In this document: piece after piece, positions 1-5,912 of the stretch
Layout of the letters: every line of letters starts with the position of its first letter
Position numbering within the stretch: position 1 is the stretch's first letter
Assembly (NCBI GenBank): GCA_003484865.1
Contig: DMZT01000503.1
Coordinates: forward strand, 1 to 11,314
DNA: 11,314 bases
Direction of reading: 5' to 3'
DNA from: Stenotrophomonas sp.
GTDB taxonomy: Bacteria; Pseudomonadota; Gammaproteobacteria; Xanthomonadales; Xanthomonadaceae
The notes under the pieces: model-generated
Databases searched by the model: none
Told to the model about the DNA's origin: nothing
The model's input: the letters and a program-made list of their open reading frames with translations, nothing else
Translations under genes and position numbers: made by a program

Positions 1-1225
1 CACCTTCATCACCGGCGCGCTGCCGGGTGAGGTGGTGACCGCCGAGCCGACCGCGCGCAATCGTCATTTCGATGAAGCCCGGACCCTCGAGGTCGTACAG
101 GCCTCGCCGCAGCGGGTGACCCCGCGCTGCCCGCATTTCGGCGTCTGCGCCGGCTGCGTGCTGCAGCATCTGGAGGAGTCGGAGCAGATCGTGGCCAAGC
201 AGCGCGTGCTGATCGACAACCTGACCCGGATCGGCCACGTCACGCCGGGCACTGTGCTGCCGCCGCTGGTCGGCGACAGCTGGGGCTACCGCCGCAAGGG
301 CCGCTTCTCGGTGCGCCGCGTGGAGAAGAAGGACAAGACCCTGGTCGGCTTCCGCGAGCTGGATCCGCGCTTCGTCGCGGACCTGAGCCAGTGCCTGACC
401 GTCATTCCGGAAATCGGCATGAAGGTCGGCGTGCTGTCCGAGTTCATCGAGACGCTCGATGGCAAACGCGATATCCCCCAGATCGAATTCATCGCCGGGG
501 ATGACGCGATCGTCCTGACCATCCGCCACATGCAACCGCTCAGCGACGCTGACCGCGCCGCATGGACTGCCTTCGGGCAGGAACATGGTTTTGCGATCTC
601 GCTGCAGCCCGGCGGCGTGGAGTCGGTGCACCCGCTGTGGCCGGCCGAGGTGCCGCTGTCGTTCAAGCTGGCACCGTGGGATGTCGAGCTGGCGTTCCGT
701 CCGCTGGACTTCATCCAGGTCAACGCCAAGCTCAACGTGCAGATGATCGCCCACGCGCTGGCGCTGCTCGATGCGGGCCCGGACGAGCGCGTGCTGGATC
801 TGTTCTGCGGGCTGGGCAATTTCACCCTGCCGCTGGCGCGCACCGTGCGCAACGTGGTCGGTGTGGAAGGCGATGCCGGCCTGGTGGCACGTGCGAAAGA
901 GAACGCCGTGCGCAACGGGCTGGGGAATGCCGAGTTCTACGCAGCGGACCTGACCCAGGACCAGCGCCAGACGCCGTGGATGCGCCAGGGCTTCGACAAG
1001 CTGCTGCTGGATCCGCCGCGCTCGGGCGCCATCGAAGTGCTGCAGCAGCTGCCGCTGAAGCAGTTCAAGCGGATCGTCTACGTGAGCTGCCATCCCGGCT
1101 CGCTGGCGCGCGACGCCGGCTACCTGGTCAATGAGCAGGGCTTCACCCTGGTCTCGGCCGGCGCGATGGACATGTTCCCGCACACCGCGCACGTGGAAAG
1201 CATCGCGGTGTTCGAAAAGCGCTGA
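1..1225 (+). CDS. rlmD: 23S rRNA (uracil-1939-C5)-methyltransferase RlmD, 5'-truncated by the window edge
   Basis: RlmD transfers a methyl group from S-adenosylmethionine to C5 of U1939 in 23S rRNA. The reading frame is open to the left edge (first whole codon at base 2). The GTG at base 32 is not the true start, because the codons before it (TFITGALPGE) continue the TRAM-domain homology; compared with E. coli RlmD, roughly 35–40 N-terminal residues are missing. Counting the codon at base 32 as residue 1, the 4Fe-4S ligands are C33, C39 and C42 (CPHFGVCAGC) plus C121. The SAM-binding motif LDLFCGLGNF is at 255–264, DPPR at 327–330, the catalytic cysteine C353 in VSCHP, and the C-terminal HTAHVES with probable general base E389. 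All key residues are present, so the enzyme looks functional. It converges on the next gene with 12 bases between stop codons. The identification is strong; the paralogue RlmC is less likely because the N-terminal TRAM-like region is present. Confidence 0.95.
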   Translation, partial: TFITGALPGEVVTAEPTARNRHFDEARTLEVVQASPQRVTPRCPHFGVCAGCVLQHLEESEQIVAKQRVLIDNLTRIGHVTPGTVLPPLVGDSWGYRRKGRFSVRRVEKKDKTLVGFRELDPRFVADLSQCLTVIPEIGMKVGVLSEFIETLDGKRDIPQIEFIAGDDAIVLTIRHMQPLSDADRAAWTAFGQEHGFAISLQPGGVESVHPLWPAEVPLSFKLAPWDVELAFRPLDFIQVNAKLNVQMIAHALALLDAGPDERVLDLFCGLGNFTLPLARTVRNVVGVEGDAGLVARAKENAVRNGLGNAEFYAADLTQDQRQTPWMRQGFDKLLLDPPRSGAIEVLQQLPLKQFKRIVYVSCHPGSLARDAGYLVNEQGFTLVSAGAMDMFPHTAHVESIAVFEKR

Positions 1226-1239
1226 CGGCGTTCGCGCTT
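1217..1239 (-). terminator. Weak intrinsic-terminator-like hairpin between convergent genes
   Basis: A 6-bp inverted repeat (AAGCGC / GCGCTT) with an 11-nt loop spans the stop codons of both rlmD and the convergent minus-strand gene. Read on the minus strand, the second arm runs straight into four T residues, so it could end transcription of the minus-strand gene. The stem is short and the T tract brief, so this is a tentative call. Confidence 0.35.
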
Positions 1240-1858
1240 ACCGGCCGTTCCCCGGTGCGGCGTTCTGCCACTGGCCCTGTGCGTCGAACACATAGGTCTG
1301 CGGGTAGGTCCCGCGCTCGGTGTCATCGCCCGCGGTGATATCGCAGCGGATGTCCGGCGACTGCGTGCTGTGCAGTTCGCAGTCGTCGACCGCAAGAATC
1401 TGCACGCGCTGCTGGTAGGCGCGCAGTTCGTCGCGGGCGGCGGCATCGGTGATGGATGCGGCACGATGACCGAGCTGTTCGATGAGCAGTTCGCGGACAC
1501 GCTCGCGCGGGGGAACCGGCGCATCGACATCGGCCCGCTGCATCGCCCAGCCCATGCCCTGCGGAACGAAGCGCAGCATCCGGTAGCGGTTCTTGAGCCC
1601 GATCTCCATGCCGACCAGGCACTCGTAGGCACCGGTGACCGTCGTGCTGGCAAAGCACGGGCCATGCTCGAACCCGCGCGGGGTGAACATCGATTGCAGC
1701 AGCAGATCCTGCGCGGAGGCCGCCGGCTTCTTCTCCGCCTCGATCATGGCCATGATCGCCGCCTCGATCTGCGCAGGCGTGGGCGGCGTGGGCGGCGTCG
1801 CGGCGAACCCGGGCAGTGGCAGCAGGGTCAACAACAGCGTGGGGAAGAGCGGCTTCAT
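1238..1858 (-). CDS. Hypothetical secreted four-cysteine protein
   Basis: I do not recognise this 206-aa protein. The ATG at base 1858 is chosen because an AAGGA ribosome binding site lies about 6 nt upstream and the protein then begins with a convincing Sec signal peptide: MKPLFP, a leucine-rich core to about residue 18, and a probable cleavage after GFAA at about residue 20. The reading frame continues 47 codons upstream, but that stretch would bury the signal peptide and run over the neighbouring start. The mature protein begins with a proline/threonine-rich linker (TPPTPPTPA), followed by a helical segment (IEAAIMAMIEAE). It carries exactly four cysteines, at 68, 80, 160 and 172, spaced as two pairs that could form two disulfides in the periplasm. 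No lipobox cysteine or further membrane segment is visible. It is a single-gene unit, divergent from the CYTH gene. That it is a protein-coding gene is well supported; its function is unknown. Confidence 0.75.
   Translation of the reverse strand: MKPLFPTLLLTLLPLPGFAATPPTPPTPAQIEAAIMAMIEAEKKPAASAQDLLLQSMFTPRGFEHGPCFASTTVTGAYECLVGMEIGLKNRYRMLRFVPQGMGWAMQRADVDAPVPPRERVRELLIEQLGHRAASITDAAARDELRAYQQRVQILAVDDCELHSTQSPDIRCDITAGDDTERGTYPQTYVFDAQGQWQNAAPGNGR
1741..1758. repeat. Perfect 18-bp palindrome inside the secreted-protein gene
   Basis: CGATCATGGCCATGATCG is its own reverse complement. It lies within codons for the mirror-like peptide I-M-A-M-I and is flanked by two direct copies of CCGCCTCGATC (1735–1745 and 1759–1769), which encode the repeated IEAA/IEAE helix segments. 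Coding constraint may explain it, but the transcript could fold here. Confidence 0.6.
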
Positions 1859-1936
1859 CGGGCGTCCTTGCAGGGCAGCCGACCAGTATAGGAGCAGGCC
1901 GTGGCCGCATGATCGTGATCGCCGCATACTGTGCGC
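1859..1936. promoter_or_regulatory. Divergent promoter region between secreted-protein gene and CYTH gene
   Basis: These 78 bases must hold both outward promoters. On the minus strand a TATACT hexamer (bases 1890 to 1885, 5 of 6 matches to the -10 consensus) would start transcription about 20 nt before the ATG at 1858. On the plus strand CATACT at 1925–1930 (4 of 6) ends only 6 nt before the ATG at 1937. I find no good -35 box for either. Between them is GATCGTGATC (1911–1920), two GATC sites 6 bp apart, which could be a shared operator; that is speculation. Confidence 0.4.
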
Positions 1937-2440
1937 ATGGGCATTGAAATCGAACGCAAATACCTCGTCACCAGTGAGGGCTGGCGCACTGCCGCGCACG
2001 CGGTGATCCCGATGGCGCAGGGCTATCTCAACGACTCCGCCTCATTGGACAGCGGCGCACAGAAGGCCTCGGTGCGCGTGCGCATCCAGGGCGAGCAGGC
2101 CTTCCTCAACATGAAATCGCGCGAGATCGGGCATACCCGGCAGGAGTTCGATTACCCGATCCCGGTGGACGATGCGCGCGCGCTGCTGGCGCTGTGTGTC
2201 GGCGGGTTGATCGACAAGCGTCGGCATCTGGTCGAGCACGAGGGGCTGCTGTGGGAAGTGGACGAGTTCCTGGGCGAAAACGCCGGGCTGGTGGTGGCCG
2301 AAGTCGAGCTCGAGCACGCCGATCAGGCCATCACGCTGCCCGACTGGGCCGGCGCTGAGGTCACCGACGAGGTCCGTTATTACAATCTGGCGCTGGCTGC
2401 CCATCCGTTTTCACGCTGGTCCAGTGCTGAACGCGGCTGA
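1937..2440 (+). CDS. CYTH-domain protein, short triphosphate tunnel enzyme
   Basis: This 167-aa cytosolic protein has the hallmarks of the CYTH superfamily, whose members bind a triphosphate and a divalent metal inside an eight-stranded beta tunnel. The signature ExExK is E4, E6, K8 (EIERKYLV). Further charged tunnel residues are R47/R49 (VRVR), K60, R68 and E70 (RQE), K94–R96, E107/D109/E110 (EVDE) and E122/E124/E126 (EVELE). The length matches the short single-domain bacterial enzymes, such as the Nitrosomonas triphosphatase, rather than E. coli YgiF, which has an additional CHAD domain. The likely activity is hydrolysis of inorganic tripolyphosphate or another triphosphate; class IV adenylate cyclase is an alternative that the sequence does not exclude. 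The ATG at 1937 is preferred to the GTG at 1931 because family members begin with MxIEIERK. No Shine-Dalgarno is visible and a -10-like box lies 6 nt upstream, so the mRNA may be leaderless. Confidence 0.88.
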   Translation: MGIEIERKYLVTSEGWRTAAHAVIPMAQGYLNDSASLDSGAQKASVRVRIQGEQAFLNMKSREIGHTRQEFDYPIPVDDARALLALCVGGLIDKRRHLVEHEGLLWEVDEFLGENAGLVVAEVELEHADQAITLPDWAGAEVTDEVRYYNLALAAHPFSRWSSAERG

Positions 2441-2450
2441 CCGCCAGACC

Positions 2451-2477
2451 TTGTAAACGCCGCGCAGCACCCACAAT
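2451..2477 (+). promoter_or_regulatory. Candidate sigma-70 promoter of the FrnE-like gene
   Basis: TTGTAA (2451–2456) and CACAAT (2472–2477) each match 4 of 6 consensus positions but are separated by only 15 nt, shorter than ideal. The -10 box ends 8 nt before the ATG at 2486, which places the predicted transcription start at or beside the start codon. Confidence 0.4.
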
Positions 2478-2485
2478 CTGGCGAG

Positions 2486-3178
2486 ATGAAAATCGATATC
2501 TGGTCGGATGTGGTGTGTCCCTGGTGTTGGATCGGCAAGCACCGGTTCCAGCAGGGCCTGGCGCTGTTGGGGGATGACGCCCCCGAGGTGGAGGTGCACT
2601 GGCACCCCTTCCTGCTGGATCCCGACGCGGGCACCACCCCGGTACCGCTGCGCGAGGCCTATGCGGCCAAGTTCGGCAGTGCCGAGCGCACCGAGCAGAT
2701 CCTGACCCAGACCCAGACCGCTGCGCGCGCTGAAGGCCTGCCGATGGATTTCGACCAGGGCCAGGTCCGGGTCACCACGCTGCCAGCGCACCGCCTGATG
2801 TGGCTGGCCGGGCGTGAAGGCGTCCAGGCCGCGGTCGGCGAGGCCCTGTTCCGCGCGCATTTTGCAGAGGGCCGCAACCTGGCCGAGCCGCAGACCCTGA
2901 TCGATGCCGGCGCCGCCGGTGGCCTCAGCGCCGATCGGATCACCACACTGCTGGCCGGTGAGGAAGGGCTGGCGGAGATCCAGGCACAACTGGCGCAGGC
3001 GCAGCGGTTTGGCATTCAGTCGGTGCCCACCTTCGTGATCGACGATACGTACGCCATCCAGGGGGCCCAGCCGCCGGAGGCCTTCGCCCAGGCGCTGCGC
3101 CAGATCGCGGCGGAAACCCCGCCGGCAGGGGCTGCCGGGCAGGGCGCTGGCTGCGCCCCGGACGGCTGCGAGGTCTGA
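2486..3178 (+). CDS. FrnE-like DsbA-family thiol-disulfide oxidoreductase
   Basis: This 230-aa protein has a thioredoxin-fold/DsbA-like domain of the FrnE branch. It begins IDIWSDVVCPWCWIG, giving the redox pair C11-P-W-C14 on the first helix, followed by the helical insertion typical of DsbA. The cis-proline loop is SVPTFVID with P181. A flexible Gly/Ala/Pro-rich tail ends in a second cysteine pair, C223-APDG-C228 (CX4C), four residues from the end. A comparable C-terminal CX4C pair is known in Deinococcus FrnE, where it takes part in disulfide exchange with the active site. There is no signal peptide, so it should act in the cytoplasm, unlike classical periplasmic DsbA. The start ATG leaves only weak ribosome-binding potential (GGCGAG) and may be near the transcript 5' end. 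The likely role is cytoplasmic disulfide reduction or isomerisation, perhaps under oxidative stress. 2-Hydroxychromene-2-carboxylate isomerases share the fold, but the CPWC motif argues against that. Confidence 0.9.
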   Translation: MKIDIWSDVVCPWCWIGKHRFQQGLALLGDDAPEVEVHWHPFLLDPDAGTTPVPLREAYAAKFGSAERTEQILTQTQTAARAEGLPMDFDQGQVRVTTLPAHRLMWLAGREGVQAAVGEALFRAHFAEGRNLAEPQTLIDAGAAGGLSADRITTLLAGEEGLAEIQAQLAQAQRFGIQSVPTFVIDDTYAIQGAQPPEAFAQALRQIAAETPPAGAAGQGAGCAPDGCEV

Positions 3179-3203
3179 CGCTGCGCGCGGGTTCTGCGAC
3201 AAT
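3175..3203 (+). promoter_or_regulatory. Candidate sigma-70 promoter of the nagZ–hpt–MTIP operon
   Basis: CTGACG (3175–3180, 4 of 6 to TTGACA) and GACAAT (3198–3203, 4 of 6 to TATAAT) are separated by the ideal 17 nt. The -35 box overlaps the stop codon of the FrnE-like gene. The predicted start near 3210 gives an untranslated leader of about 36 nt containing the GGAG ribosome binding site before nagZ. Confidence 0.5.
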
Positions 3204-3245
3204 GCGGCAGTGCGCCATGGTGGCGCCCCGTATTGGAGACACCCC

Positions 3246-4253
3246 ATGCTCGTGATCGGCGTTGCCGGGACCGAACTCACCGCCCAGGAACGCGAGTGGC
3301 TGCAGCACGACGCCGTGGCCGGCGTGATCCTGTTCAAGCGCAATTTCGCCTCGCGCGAGCAGGTGGCCGAGCTGTCGGCGGCCATCCGCGCCGCCGCGCC
3401 GCGCCCGCAGCTGATCTGCGTGGACCAGGAAGGCGGGCGCGTGCAGCGCTTCCGTGACGGTTACAGCGCGCTGCCGCCGCTGCAGGGCTTCGATGCCCTG
3501 TACGCCACCGATCCCGAGGCTGCGCTGGCATTGGCCGAACAGCATGCCTGGCTGATGGCCAGTGAAGTGCGCGCCAGCGGCGTGGACCTCAGCTTCGCCC
3601 CGGTGGTCGATCTGGGCCGTGGCAACCTGGCCATCGGCGATCGCGCGTTCAGCGCGGACCCGCAGGTGGTGGCTGCGTTCACCGCTGCCTATGTGCGCGG
3701 CATGCACAGCGTCGGCATGGCTGCCACGCTCAAGCATTTCCCCGGGCACGGCACCGTGCTGGAAGACACCCATTTCCACGATGCGAGCGACCCGCGTTCG
3801 CTCGATGAACTACGCGCGCTGGACCTGATCCCGTTCGCGGCCGGCATCACTGCCGGCGCCGATGCGGTGATGATGGCCCACGTGGTCTACCCACAGGTCG
3901 CGCCGGAGCCGGCCGGCTACTCGCCACGCTGGATCCAGCAGATCCTGCGCGAGGAGATGGGCTTCCGTGGTGTGGTCTTCTCCGATGACATCGGCATGGC
4001 CGCCTCGTTCTCGGCCGGTGGCGTCAAGGCGCGCGTGGATGCGCACCTTGAGGCCGGCTGCGACGTGGTGCTGGTCTGCCACCCCGAACTGGTGGAAGAA
4101 TCACTGCGCGCGGTCGAAGGCCGCACCCTCAACACCGCTGCGCTGCTCGGCCTGATCGGTCGCGGCGCGCTGGGCTGGGACGGCCTGCTGGCCGATTCCC
4201 GCCACGGCACCACCCAATCCCGTTTGCTTGACACCCTTGGAAGAACCGTCTGA
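3246..4253 (+). CDS. nagZ: Beta-N-acetylhexosaminidase NagZ (GH3)
   Basis: NagZ removes N-acetylglucosamine from GlcNAc-1,6-anhydroMurNAc-peptides in the cytoplasm during peptidoglycan recycling, and so shapes the muropeptides that induce AmpR-controlled beta-lactamases. The 335-aa length fits the single-domain proteobacterial type (E. coli about 341). Visible GH3 motifs are VDQEGGRVQRF (residues 59–69), the KHFPGHG signature (163–169), the D174-x-H176 acid/base pair of the mobile loop, and the nucleophile D247 in VVFSDDIGMAA. The ATG at 3246 is chosen over the earlier in-frame ATG at 3201 because GGAG (3235–3238) precedes it at suitable distance and the family starts with MLVIGVAGTEL-like sequence. 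It has no signal peptide. The final TGA overlaps the hpt ATG (TGATG), so translation is probably coupled. If this is a Stenotrophomonas-like organism, the gene matters for beta-lactamase induction. Confidence 0.96.
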   Translation: MLVIGVAGTELTAQEREWLQHDAVAGVILFKRNFASREQVAELSAAIRAAAPRPQLICVDQEGGRVQRFRDGYSALPPLQGFDALYATDPEAALALAEQHAWLMASEVRASGVDLSFAPVVDLGRGNLAIGDRAFSADPQVVAAFTAAYVRGMHSVGMAATLKHFPGHGTVLEDTHFHDASDPRSLDELRALDLIPFAAGITAGADAVMMAHVVYPQVAPEPAGYSPRWIQQILREEMGFRGVVFSDDIGMAASFSAGGVKARVDAHLEAGCDVVLVCHPELVEESLRAVEGRTLNTAALLGLIGRGALGWDGLLADSRHGTTQSRLLDTLGRTV

Positions 4254-4807
4254 TGCCCAACCTCACCATTTCCCAGGCCCTGGCCCAGGCCGACCTGCTG
4301 GTCGACCGTCCCACCATCGACAAGGCCATCGCTGGCATCGCCGACGCCATCGCGCGCGATTACAAGGGCGAGGTCCCGCTGTTCCTGTCGATCATGCACG
4401 GCGCGCTGCCGTTCGCCGGCCAGCTTGCGCTGGAGCTGGGCGCACGCGGCCAGGACGTGCAGTTCGATTACCTGCACGCCACCCGCTACCGCGGTGAAAC
4501 CACCGGCGGCGATCTGGTCTGGAAGCACAAGCCGGCCACCGCGCTGTTCGGCCGCCGCGTGCTGCTGGTCGATGACATCCTGGATGAGGGTTACACGCTG
4601 CAGGGCGTGCGCACCTGGTGCCTGGAGCAGGGTGCCACCGACGTGCGCATCGCCGCGCTGACGGTCAAGCTGCACGACCGCGCGCTGCCGGACGTCAAGG
4701 CCGACTACGCTGGCATCGACCTGCCGGACCGCTACGTGTTCGGGTTCGGCATGGACGTCAACGAAACGCTGCGCTGCGTGCCGGCCATCTACGCGATGAA
4801 GGAATGA
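4253..4807 (+). CDS. hpt: Hypoxanthine-guanine phosphoribosyltransferase
   Basis: Hpt converts hypoxanthine (and usually guanine) plus PRPP into IMP (GMP) in cytoplasmic purine salvage. This 184-aa protein has the type I phosphoribosyltransferase fold. The PPi-binding loop region is SIMHGAL (46–52), the flexible-loop part is DYLHATRYRGE (72–82), and the PRPP-binding signature is VLLVDDILDEGYTL (103–116) with the acidic pair D107/D108. The purine-binding C-terminal segment is VFGFGMDVNETLRCVPAI (162–179), which resembles the VVGYGLDY...R..P segment of known Hpt enzymes. The ATG shares one base with the nagZ stop, and GGAAG (4239–4243) lies 9 nt upstream. Its own stop overlaps the start of the phosphorylase gene. 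The substrate range among 6-oxopurines cannot be read from the sequence, but the neighbouring thioinosine phosphorylase suggests that hypoxanthine is the main physiological substrate. Confidence 0.93.
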   Translation: MPNLTISQALAQADLLVDRPTIDKAIAGIADAIARDYKGEVPLFLSIMHGALPFAGQLALELGARGQDVQFDYLHATRYRGETTGGDLVWKHKPATALFGRRVLLVDDILDEGYTLQGVRTWCLEQGATDVRIAALTVKLHDRALPDVKADYAGIDLPDRYVFGFGMDVNETLRCVPAIYAMKE

Positions 4808-5553
4808 TGGAGCACATTTCTCTCGCCGTCATCGGCGGCACCGGCGTCTACAAGCTGGCCCAGCTCGATGACGTGAGCAGCCACCAGGTCGAGACACGGT
4901 ACGGCACGCCGTCCGGTCCGATCCGCGTCGGCACGCTGCTGGGCCAGCGCGTGGCCTTCCTGGCGCGCCACGGTGAAGGCCACTCGCTGCCGCCGCACAA
5001 GATCAACTACCGCGCCAACCTCGCCGCGCTCCAGCAGATCGGCGCGCAGCGCGTGCTTGCGCTCAATACAGTTGGCGGGATCACCGAACCGTTCGGCCCG
5101 CGCGTGCTGGCCTGCCCGGACCAGCTGATCGATTACACCTGGGGCCGCATCTCCACCCTGTGCGAAGAGCCGGGTACCGAGGTGCTGCACGTGGACTTCG
5201 GGCACCCGTATACACCGATGCTGCGCAGCAAGGTGCTGGCCGCGGCGAAAGTGACCGGCGTGCGCCTGCAGGACGGTGGTTGCTACGGTGCCACCCAGGG
5301 CCCGCGCCTGGAAACCAATGCGGAAATCGCGCGCATGCGCCGCGATGGCTGCGATCTGGTCGGCATGACCGGGATGCCCGAAGCGAGCCTGGCCCGTGAG
5401 CTTGGCCTGGACTATGCGTGCTTGGCGATTGTGGCCAACTGGGCCGCCGGCTGTGGCGATGGCGATGAAATCACGATGGCCGAAGTACTGGCCAATGTGG
5501 ACGCTGCCTCCTCCGGCCTGCCCGAATTGATCGGTGAATTGGCACGGGGGTGA
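4807..5553 (+). CDS. S-methyl-5'-thioinosine phosphorylase (MTAP/PNP family)
   Basis: This 248-aa enzyme belongs to the trimeric purine nucleoside/methylthioadenosine phosphorylase family. Motifs: VIGGTG (8–13), phosphate-binding RHG (54–56), KINYRAN (65–71), TQGPRLET (163–170) and the ribose-site GMTGMPEA (186–193). At the base-binding position, where MTA phosphorylases carry an Asp-containing motif that contacts the adenine amino group, this protein has VANWAAG with N211. This resembles the Pseudomonas aeruginosa methylthioinosine phosphorylase (NPAAG), so 6-oxopurine specificity is likely: methylthioinosine + phosphate gives hypoxanthine + 5-methylthioribose-1-phosphate. The start could be the ATG at 4804 (ATGA overlap with the hpt stop) or at 4807 (TGATG). 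I chose 4807 because AAGGA at 4799–4803 leaves no spacer before 4804; even 4807 has a short spacer, so reinitiation by terminating ribosomes is probable. A generic MTA phosphorylase annotation would be the main alternative. Confidence 0.88.
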   Translation: MEHISLAVIGGTGVYKLAQLDDVSSHQVETRYGTPSGPIRVGTLLGQRVAFLARHGEGHSLPPHKINYRANLAALQQIGAQRVLALNTVGGITEPFGPRVLACPDQLIDYTWGRISTLCEEPGTEVLHVDFGHPYTPMLRSKVLAAAKVTGVRLQDGGCYGATQGPRLETNAEIARMRRDGCDLVGMTGMPEASLARELGLDYACLAIVANWAAGCGDGDEITMAEVLANVDAASSGLPELIGELARG

Positions 5554-5582
5554 TTGTCATTCCGGTACAAGGTTTGCATACT
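5554..5582 (+). promoter_or_regulatory. Sigma-70-type promoter of the cold-shock gene
   Basis: TTGTCA (5554–5559, 5 of 6) and CATACT (5577–5582, 4 of 6, preceded by TTG) are separated by exactly 17 nt, directly after the stop codon of the phosphorylase gene. Transcription would start near 5589, giving a leader of about 53 nt before the ATG at 5642. That leader is shorter than the roughly 160-nt thermosensing leader of E. coli cspA. Confidence 0.6.
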
Positions 5583-5641
5583 CCGCCAGTGCGCTGGTTG
5601 AGCGTACACCACCCATTCATAGAAGAAGGTCTCGCATCACC

Positions 5642-5848
5642 ATGCCGAACGGTACCGTCAAGTGGTTCAACGACGCCAAGGGATTTGGCTTTATCTCGCC
5701 GGAGGACGGCAGCGCCGACGTCTTCGCGCACTTCTCCGCGATCAACTCCAAGGGCTTCCGCAGTCTGCAGGAAGGCCAGAAGGTCACCTATGACGTGACC
5801 CAGGGCCCGAAGGGCGCCCAAGCCTCGAACATCGTGCCGGCTGAGTGA
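5642..5848 (+). CDS. CspA-family cold-shock protein
   Basis: This is a 68-aa single cold-shock domain, a five-stranded OB-fold that binds single-stranded RNA and DNA and melts mRNA secondary structure. RNP1 is KGFGFI (residues 13–18) and RNP2 is VFAHF (27–31). The opening NGTVKWFN and the closing [14 protein letters not shown] are typical. The ATG at 5642 is fixed by the conserved N-terminus; the reading frame extends upstream but through the promoter. AAGG (5626–5629) lies 12 nt upstream, a rather long spacing. The gene is monocistronic by appearance, with a promoter at 5554–5582 and a strong terminator at 5868–5895. Xanthomonads carry several such paralogues, so I do not assign a specific cspA/B/D name, and cold inducibility cannot be inferred from the sequence. 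Confidence 0.96.
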   Translation: MPNGTVKWFNDAKGFGFISPEDGSADVFAHFSAINSKGFRSLQEGQKVTYDVTQGPKGAQASNIVPAE

Positions 5849-5867
5849 TTTTTTCAGCTGCGCATTG

Positions 5868-5895
5868 AAAACCCCGCTTCGGCGGGGTTTTTTTT
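5868..5895 (+). terminator. Strong rho-independent terminator after the cold-shock gene
   Basis: AAAACCCCGC pairs with GCGGGGTTTT around a stable TTCG tetraloop (5878–5881), and the 3' arm runs into eight consecutive T residues (5888–5895). It lies 19 nt after the cold-shock stop codon and only 17 nt before the start of the next gene. It is the clearest intrinsic terminator in the window. Confidence 0.93.
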
Positions 5896-5912
5896 CATCA
5901 GTGAGTCCGCGC

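Noticed and set aside
32..34. GTG at base 32 as the start of rlmD
   Set aside because: The frame continues to base 2 with TRAM-domain-like residues, so the gene simply begins outside the window.
2411..4675. Minus-strand open frames of 324, 279 and 252 codons opposite frnE-like, nagZ and hpt
   Set aside because: They overlap each other in different frames, cover clearly recognised plus-strand enzymes, and contain no recognisable motif.
5589..5641. RNA thermometer in the cold-shock mRNA leader
   Set aside because: The predicted leader is only about 53 nt and I see no stable structure that hides the AAGG site, so there is nothing to support a cspA-type thermosensor.
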